Shown here one piece after another: positions 58,701 to 64,000 of a stretch of DNA of 64,000 nt. The notes beneath the pieces are model-generated. The model was not told the DNA's origin, ran no database searches, and was given only the letters and a program-made list of their open reading frames with translations. The DNA is taken from contig OY997592.1 in the NCBI GenBank assembly GCA_963921825.1, positions 56,936,336-57,000,335 of the forward strand, given 5' to 3'. The first letter of the stretch is position 1. Each line of letters starts with the position of its first letter. Origin of the DNA: Erodium maritimum. Lineage: Eukaryota > Streptophyta > Magnoliopsida > Geraniales > Geraniaceae. A program made the translations under genes and the position numbers.

Positions 58701-59778
58701 GAAGCTACTAACGAATCAAGACATGGAGTGGTATTGGTGGGGAAGCAAGGATGGTCAGTACTCCGTGAGGGAAGTGTATAAATCAATTCAACAGAGGTTG
58801 GGGCGGTGGGTTTCAGGTGTTCATGATCAATTTTGGAAGAGAATTTGGGGACTCAAGGTACCCCCAAAGGTGAAGCATTTTGTATGGAGAGTTTTCTCTA
58901 AGTCCTTACCTACGAACTCCAATCCTAGGAGCATGTATGTACCTATTCAAGGCGAATGTACGCTTTGTAGGGTGAATGAGGACGAATATCATGTCTTATT
59001 AGATTGTGGAGTGGCTAGGGGGTTATGGAATCTGGAGAACGTGATTCGACCTCATGATGGGGTTACTATGAAACAATGGTTCCAGAACAATTGGGCCCTA
59101 GGTAGAGAGGATTGGCCGGATCGGATCGCCATGCTCTGGTCGGAATTGTGGCGGTCTAGAAATCTCAGGGTCTGGCAGCAGGTGGTTAGAACGGAATCCG
59201 AAACAAGGGAGGCGGCATGTCGTCTATTACAGGATTGGAGAGTAGCCCAGGCGGTGGATAAAAGGGTGATTCAGAGGGTGAGCCCGAGAATGGTTAAATG
59301 GGTCCGACCGGAGGTAGGGAGAGTCAAGATTAATGTGGACGGGGCAATTATGGGGGATAGGCGTGGTGGGGGAGGTATGATTTGTATAGGGGCGGACGGT
59401 ATGGCCAAATCAGCCCGGGTAGTCTTATTTGAAGGTGCAACTAGCCCTGAGACTGTGGAAGCTTTTAGTATAGACGCGGCATTGGATTGGATCAAAGACA
59501 TGGGTTGGAAGGATGGAGTTATTGAATCAGACTGTCTAGGCTTGGTCCAGGCAATCAATTCTTCTTCACACTTGATCTCTCCAACGGGTATGCTCATTAT
59601 GGAAATCAGATGGAAGCTGAAGGAACACCCGAATTTTAGAGTTGTTTTTGCTCGCAGAGAAGCAAATACCGTTCCTCACATTCTAGCCAGACATACTATT
59701 GACTGGTTTCATATAGATTGGCGCATTACGCCTATTCCTGATGTTTTATTAGCTGCTTTGAACAGTGATTTACTATGA
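58696..59778 (+). pseudogene. LINE ORF2: zf-RVT and RNase H C-terminus
   Basis: A 360-codon open frame. zf-RVT: FWKRIWGLKVPPKVKHFVWR, CTLCRVNEDEYHVLLDCGVARGLW (about 58830-59030). RNase H-like domain: KINVDGAI with the first Asp near 59340, ETVEAFSIDAAL with the Glu near 59460, IESDCLGLVQ with an Asp near 59530, and REANTVPHILAR near 59660-59695. The last block has His where many family members have Asp. RNase H removes the RNA template during second-strand synthesis in such LINEs. The segment itself is uninterrupted. Confidence 0.85.
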
Positions 59779-59806
59779 TCTAATCAAACTTTTCTTTCAA
59801 AAAAAA

Positions 59807-60008
59807 GATTTTAAATTTGACTAGTCGTAAAAGACGGGAAATGCTCACTTCTCCTAGGTGCGGCCGTTATGGTTTGTCGTGATTTTTATCACGCCTGGAG
59901 TGTGGTTGTTTGAGGTCGAGAGTGGGGGTTTTGCTATCGGCGTCTTGGTGATTCTTTGTTGTTGGAAGTGGGGGGTTTTACCCCCGGTGTTTTGATGATT
60001 GAGCTTTG
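59807..60008. other. Stretch between LINE tail and MULE
   Basis: Contains two diverged copies of a unit of about 45 bp (GTGGGGGTTTT...TTGGTGATTCTTTG) at 59920-60005; it may be LINE-like 3' untranslated sequence. No gene. Confidence 0.3.
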
Positions 60009-60229
60009 TAAATTCAAGGGCAATTTTCACCTCAATACCTTAACTATTGGGTTTTCGTCACCTCAATACCCTAATTATTTTTAGCGGCACCTCAATACCA
60101 TAGAATGGCATTTTCCGTCACTTTAGTACCTGCCGTCAACTTTCCATCCATTTTGGATGGAAAATGCTTGAAAAGTCCAATATACCCCTCACTAACATTC
60201 AAATTTTCAAAATATGCCATTGGTTTTCA

Positions 60230-60780
60230 AAATTTCTTTTTATTTATTTTATAAAATACATTTTTTATTTTATAAAAATTAAAATTTCTTTTAAAATATT
60301 AATTTTTATTTCAAAAAATCAGTTTTTTTTATTATAAAAATCAGTTTTTTATTATAAAAATCAGTTTTTTTTATTATAAAATCAGTTTTTTTGTTATAAA
60401 ATAAGTTTTTTATTATAAAATCAGTTCATTTTCTTATAAAATCAGATTTTATATTAAAAAATCAGTTTTATTTTAAAATTCAGTTTTAAATTATTAAAAA
60501 ATCAGTTTTAATTTTTAAAAATCAGTTTTAAGTATTAAAAATCAGTTTTTTGTTTTAAAAAATTAGATTTTATTTTTCAAAATTCAATTTTTTATTTAAA
60601 AAATCAATATTTTGTAATTATTCTTTTTAATTTTTATTTATTTAAATTTACTTATTCTTTTTTATTTAAATTTCCTACACAATCATTTTTTTAATAAAAA
60701 TTATAGTTTAACTCTAAAAAATCAGTCTTTTTTTTTTAATTCAACTTTTATTCAAAAAAATAATTTTTATTTTTTAAGAT
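60230..60780. repeat. Left AT-rich arm, tandem AAATCAGTTTT repeats
   Basis: About 15-20 irregular copies of a unit of about 20-25 bp with the core AAATCAGTTTT, in inverted orientation to the arm at 61500-62040. Confidence 0.85.
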
Positions 60781-60787
60781 ATCAATT

Positions 60788-61490
60788 TTGAGAACTTGAA
60801 CCTCACCCCGTCTTCAACCTCACCCTCTTCCTCCCATCTTCAACCTCACCCCGTCTTCAACCTCACCTCCATCTTCAACCTCATCTCTATCAACAACAAT
60901 TTCAAAATCCCATAACAATTTTGAGAACTTTTAGAACAAGAATCAATTCATCAAACACAACACCTAAGAAACTCAAACCCAGAAAATCAACACATTTGGT
61001 ATTTGACAAAAAAACAACACATTTAATACAAGAGCTTTATCACTACCATTATCACTGTATATCTTCACCTTCATCAACACCAACTTCAAGAACATAAAGA
61101 GAGAGAGAAAGAGAGATTCGATTATTCCTCACGCCAGATCTCTCTCCCCCCATTTCATCCCTTTCCTTATTCTTCTTCCTCCAACCTTCTTCAGTCCACA
61201 GCTTCCAGAATCTGAAACCCTAACCCCTCAACCTTCCAATCCCACTTTAGAAACCCAGACTGGGAGTGTCGCGTCAGATCCCCTTCCTCTTCTTCTTCTG
61301 GTTCCCTTCCTCCCTCCGAAACCTCAGTTGGGGCGACCCCGATTGCGAGCACCGCGTCAAGAGCCGCAACGGCATCTCCATCCTCGTCGTCGGCGCCGCT
61401 GGATTTGTCGGCACCCACGTCGTCACCGCGAGAGCACGAGAAGGTAGAGAGAGGCTGAGAGAGAGGTTGTGCTGAAATTAGGGTAGCAAA
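60788..61490 (+). pseudogene. Captured 5' fragment of a UDP-glucuronate 4-epimerase-like gene
   Basis: The open frame 61266-61475 contains SLRNLSWGDPDCEHRVKSRN, then GISILVVGAAGFVGTHV. This matches the region just after the membrane anchor and the Rossmann-fold start of plant UDP-D-glucuronate 4-epimerases (GAE family), which read close to SLRTSSWGG...RVRS..RNG(I/V)SVLVTGAAGFVGTHVS. The GAAGFVG dinucleotide-binding motif is at 61392-61412. Homology stops after THV (about 61421), and a short unrelated arginine-rich tail ends in TGA. The preceding phenylalanine-rich FLFFFWF piece fits the end of the anchor helix. Upstream 60790-61260 looks like a pyrimidine-rich plant 5' leader. The intact enzyme supplies UDP-galacturonate for pectin in the Golgi; this fragment has no catalytic residues. 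Confidence 0.75.
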
Positions 61491-61499
61491 TTGGGTAGC

Positions 61500-62040
61500 A
61501 AATTGAAATAAAAAAGAATAATTAAATTAAATAAATAAAAATTACAAAATATTAATTTTTTAAATAAAAAATTGAATTTTTTTTAAAAAAATCTAATTTT
61601 TAAAAATAAAAAAACAGATTTTTAATACTTAAAACTGATTTTTAATAATTTATACTGATTTTTTAATAATTTAAAACTGAATTTTAAAATAAAAATGATT
61701 TTTCAATATAAATCTGATTTTATAAAAAAAAATAAACTGATTTTATAATATAAAAAAAACTGGTTTTATAATAAAAAAATCTGATTTTAATAAAAAAATA
61801 GACTGATTTTTTGAAATAAAATATAATTTTTATATTACATAAAACTGATTTGAAAAAAAATAAACTGATTTTATAATAAATAAAAAACTGATTTTATAAT
61901 AAACAATCTGATTTTATAAAAAAAAAACTGATTTTGTATTAAAAAAAACTGATTTTTTGAAATAAAAAATTAATATTTTTAAAGAAATTCAAATTTTTAT
62001 AAAATAAAAAAAATGTTTTTTAATAAATGAATAAAAAGAA
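61500..62040. repeat. Right AT-rich arm, tandem AAAACTGATTTT repeats
   Basis: Irregular copies of AAAACTGATTTTATAATA-type units, the reverse complement of the left arm's repeats. The two arms could form a hairpin of several hundred bp. Confidence 0.85.
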
Positions 62041-62265
62041 ATTTTGAAAACCAATGACATATTTTGAAATTTTGACTGTTTGTGAGGGGTATTTTGAACT
62101 TTTCAAGCATTTTCCATCCAAACTGGATGGAAAGTTGACGGCGGGTACTAAAGTGACGGAAAATGTCATTCTAGGGTATTGAGGTGCCACTAAAAATAGT
62201 TAGGGTGTTGAGGTGGCGAAAACCCAATAATTAGGGTATTGAGGTGAAAATTGCCATATATTCAA

Positions 62266-62554
62266 TGGTCTAGGTGTTTCTCGTGACTTGACTTCAAGGA
62301 GGCCAATGCAATGATGCACTAGTCGAAAGCTTCGTTATTTCTCTCTACAAAAATAAGTAAATGTTGCATAAAAGTTTTCTTTGAAGTTAATCCTATCATA
62401 TTTGTCTATGAATTAACTTACGGTGGAAATCGATCGATCAACTATTATACATTTTTTGTGACCAAACGTAGATGATCAAATTATATCAACCTAATAAAAA
62501 ACTGTTTTACAGAACTAGATTAATCAAAATTATTTAAATTTAACGATCTGCTTT
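62266..62554. other. Stretch without recognised gene
   Basis: AT-rich; nothing recognisable. Confidence 0.4.
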
Positions 62555-64000
62555 TTGTATTTCCAATATCTCTCCATGTCAAGAGAAAACTCGAGGAGAC
62601 ATGTGCTCCCGTATCTCTATCGTCATCGCACGTCAGTCGTACCCCGTCTCGAAGAAGACACCATTGCTGCTCCTCCAATGCGGTCGTTGCCGTTTGACCA
62701 CGCCACAACCCTGCCTACTGCACGCCTCCCATCACCGCCTGCCCTTGTCCCCTCACCGCTTGGACGACCATTCATGGTGATGAAAGGTGTCCCTTCTCCA
62801 TGCCCTTCGCATCTTCTGATCAGTCCTTTAAAGGGACGTTGGAAGAGGAAAGGAAACAACCCTCCCCCGGCCTCTTCAATGATTCTCTCTCTTTCGCCGC
62901 AATCACAACCACTTCTTTCACCGGCTTTGGCGATGGTGACGTTTGAGTCAGGCATGGCCTCCCCTGATCAGTCACGACCGAAAATACAACGAGGTCGCCC
63001 GCCTAAATCATTGGGACTACCTTTGGTACCAAAGGGATTAGGTCAGGTATCCCCTCCGTCAATCGCCTGTGAGAATCTGGAAACCACTGTCGTTGACCCC
63101 AAGTCACCGGTTGTTGGGGACAACCACTTGGGTCTACTGTCGGCCTACCTTGACCAGGCGACGTTCAAGGTGCCGAAATTCTTGCCTCCTCTACTAACGA
63201 ACGCGGACCGGATCCCTTTCATCCCCATCTCGGGAATCCTATTTCGCAAGGAAGGGCTCGTGTCGCCCTCTCTTCTAGTACCTACGCTGGTTGTGGGGCC
63301 AGTGCATCCCGATTCTCCTATTCAGTTTCTTCAAGAAAGTCTATCAGGTTGATCCCTATGTTATGAGAAACCTCTGAAGGTCATCATCACCGATGCGGCT
63401 GTCGACCCGAAAGCTTTGGCTCGACAGCAATTCGGTATGCTCGGACGACTTTTGACAGACCGTCCTCCCCGCAAGGAAACCCTACTGCGAATCATCACCA
63501 ATGCATGGGGTGCCTCAGCGGTGGGGTTGGTGATTAAAGACATCGAACCCGGTGTCTTTGATTTCTACTTTTCTAGTGAGTGTGCCTGGGTGTGGGTTCG
63601 GGGGCACGAACCTTGGTGATTTGACGGAACCCTTTGCACATGGCGTCCCGTCATGCGTTAAAACCAAGACAACATGGGAGAAAATTGGATCAACTCTGGG
63701 GACCACGGTGAAGGTCCCGTGTGATGACTATGGACAATGCCGGTTGGGAAATCCGAGTGCGTTTTTTGCATTCCTTGGACCGCCCTCTCTATCAGAATCT
63801 ACTGCTTCGGTTTTCGGAGTTTCGAGATCCGATCGCCTACGCCCCCAGCTACACGAAGTTACCTATTTTTTGTGGGAATTGTGGGCGGATTAGTCACACG
63901 CCACCAGGATGTGACAAAGAGATGTTGGGGATCCACAGGTTCGACAAGTCCCTCCTGGAGTATCTGAAGGAGAAGATGAACACGGTCTACGCAACCGACT
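62555..64000 (+). pseudogene. LINE ORF1 (DUF4283-like/zinc knuckle), broken, leaves the window
   Basis: The first 265 codons (62555-63352) are proline- and serine-rich with basic blocks. One TGA separates them from an in-frame DUF4283-like stretch (63353-63619: KALARQQFGMLGRLLTDRPP, then DIEPGVFDFYF). After a stop and frame changes a complete CCHC zinc knuckle, CGNCGRISHTPPGC, is readable at 63871-63912. It is followed by DKEMLGIHRFDKSLLEYLKEKM to the window end. The IGSTLGTTVKVPCD piece at about 63680-63723 corresponds to IGNALGACVEVPCD in the ORF1 at 27470, so the two are related. ORF2, if present, lies beyond 64000. Confidence 0.7.

Larger units (their letters stand above)
54240..59806 (+). 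mobile_element. L1-clade LINE with RNase H (about 5.6 kb), decayed
   Basis: Plus strand: leader, partial ORF1 with a zinc knuckle, ORF2 with endonuclease, RT, zf-RVT and a C-terminal RNase H, and an A8 tail at 59799-59806. ORF1 and ORF2 overlap by 4 nt (ATGA at 55763-55766). It differs from the LINE at 48405-54148 by having a zinc knuckle rather than an RRM in ORF1 and an RNase H in ORF2, so two LINE lineages sit side by side. At least six breaks in ORF2. No target duplication was found. Confidence 0.82.
60018..62256. mobile_element. Pack-MULE-like element (2.24 kb) with long inverted arms
   Basis: Left end GGGCAATTTTCACCTCAATACC and right end, reverse-complemented, TGGCAATTTTCACCTCAATACC. 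The arms pair over about 200 bp of unique sequence (with TTTCCATCC, GGTACTAAAGTGACGGAAAAT and related blocks) and then through a further 500 bp of AT-rich repeats. Flanks TAAATTCAA (60009-60017) and TATATTCAA (62257-62265) match at 8 of 9, fitting the 9-bp duplication of Mutator-like elements. There is no transposase; instead the centre (60790-61490) carries GC-richer, gene-derived sequence, the hallmark of a Pack-MULE. Confidence 0.85.

Noticed and set aside
61191-61418. Acidic minus-strand open frame in the Pack-MULE
   Set aside because: It is the antisense of the captured epimerase fragment; the plus strand carries the conserved Rossmann motif.

Overview
The window looks like a transposon-dominated intergenic region of a flowering-plant nuclear chromosome, most likely a eudicot. 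The evidence is the set of plant-type repeats (Ty3 chromovirus and Copia LTRs, L1-like LINEs, PIF/Harbinger and MULE-type DNA elements) and a single clean host gene of a plant membrane-protein family (DUF716/TMEM45-like). There is no bacterial-style gene packing, no tRNA or rRNA gene and no CRISPR array.

Layout. 1-8309: a Ty3 chromovirus-type fossil on the minus strand that enters from the left edge, followed by a tRNA-like SINE that it appears to have hit. 8.5-9.5 kb: a LINE ORF1 remnant. 9.8-17.5 kb: a decayed antisense Copia fossil split by a solo Ty3 LTR (10630-13524) and bounded by a solo Copia-type LTR (15800-17487). 18433-21290: a second solo Ty3 LTR. 22.5-23.5 kb: a (CTT)42 microsatellite and two minisatellites. 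24.6-31.3 kb: a MITE and two non-autonomous LINE-type retroposons. 30.9-34.06 kb: a PIF transposase fossil with a 5'-truncated LINE inserted in it. 35.0-36.2 kb: another short LINE-type retroposon. 36642-38502: a PIF/Harbinger element with TIRs and TTA duplication. 39545-40034: a MULE-type MITE. 40307-41275: the one intact host gene. 42-54.1 kb: LINE ORF1 remnants, a MITE, an ORF1-only LINE (44465-46877) and a composite LINE insertion (47471-54148). 54.2-59.8 kb: a LINE with endonuclease, RT and RNase H. 60018-62256: a Pack-MULE-like element that has captured the start of a UDP-glucuronate 4-epimerase-like gene. 62.5 kb to the end: a LINE ORF1 fossil that leaves the window.

Most elements were delimited by finding the duplicated target sites directly. 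The strongest unexpected signals are: a 6.7 kb LINE insertion with two poly(A) tracts but one target-site duplication (3' transduction or template jumping); the gene-capturing MULE with very long AT-rich inverted arms; repeated LINE derivatives that keep ORF1 and lack ORF2; and a LINE insertion that can be removed in the mind to leave a continuous PIF reading frame. I found no sign of a new defence, biosynthetic or signalling system. All homology calls come from reading the translations by eye, without database searches.
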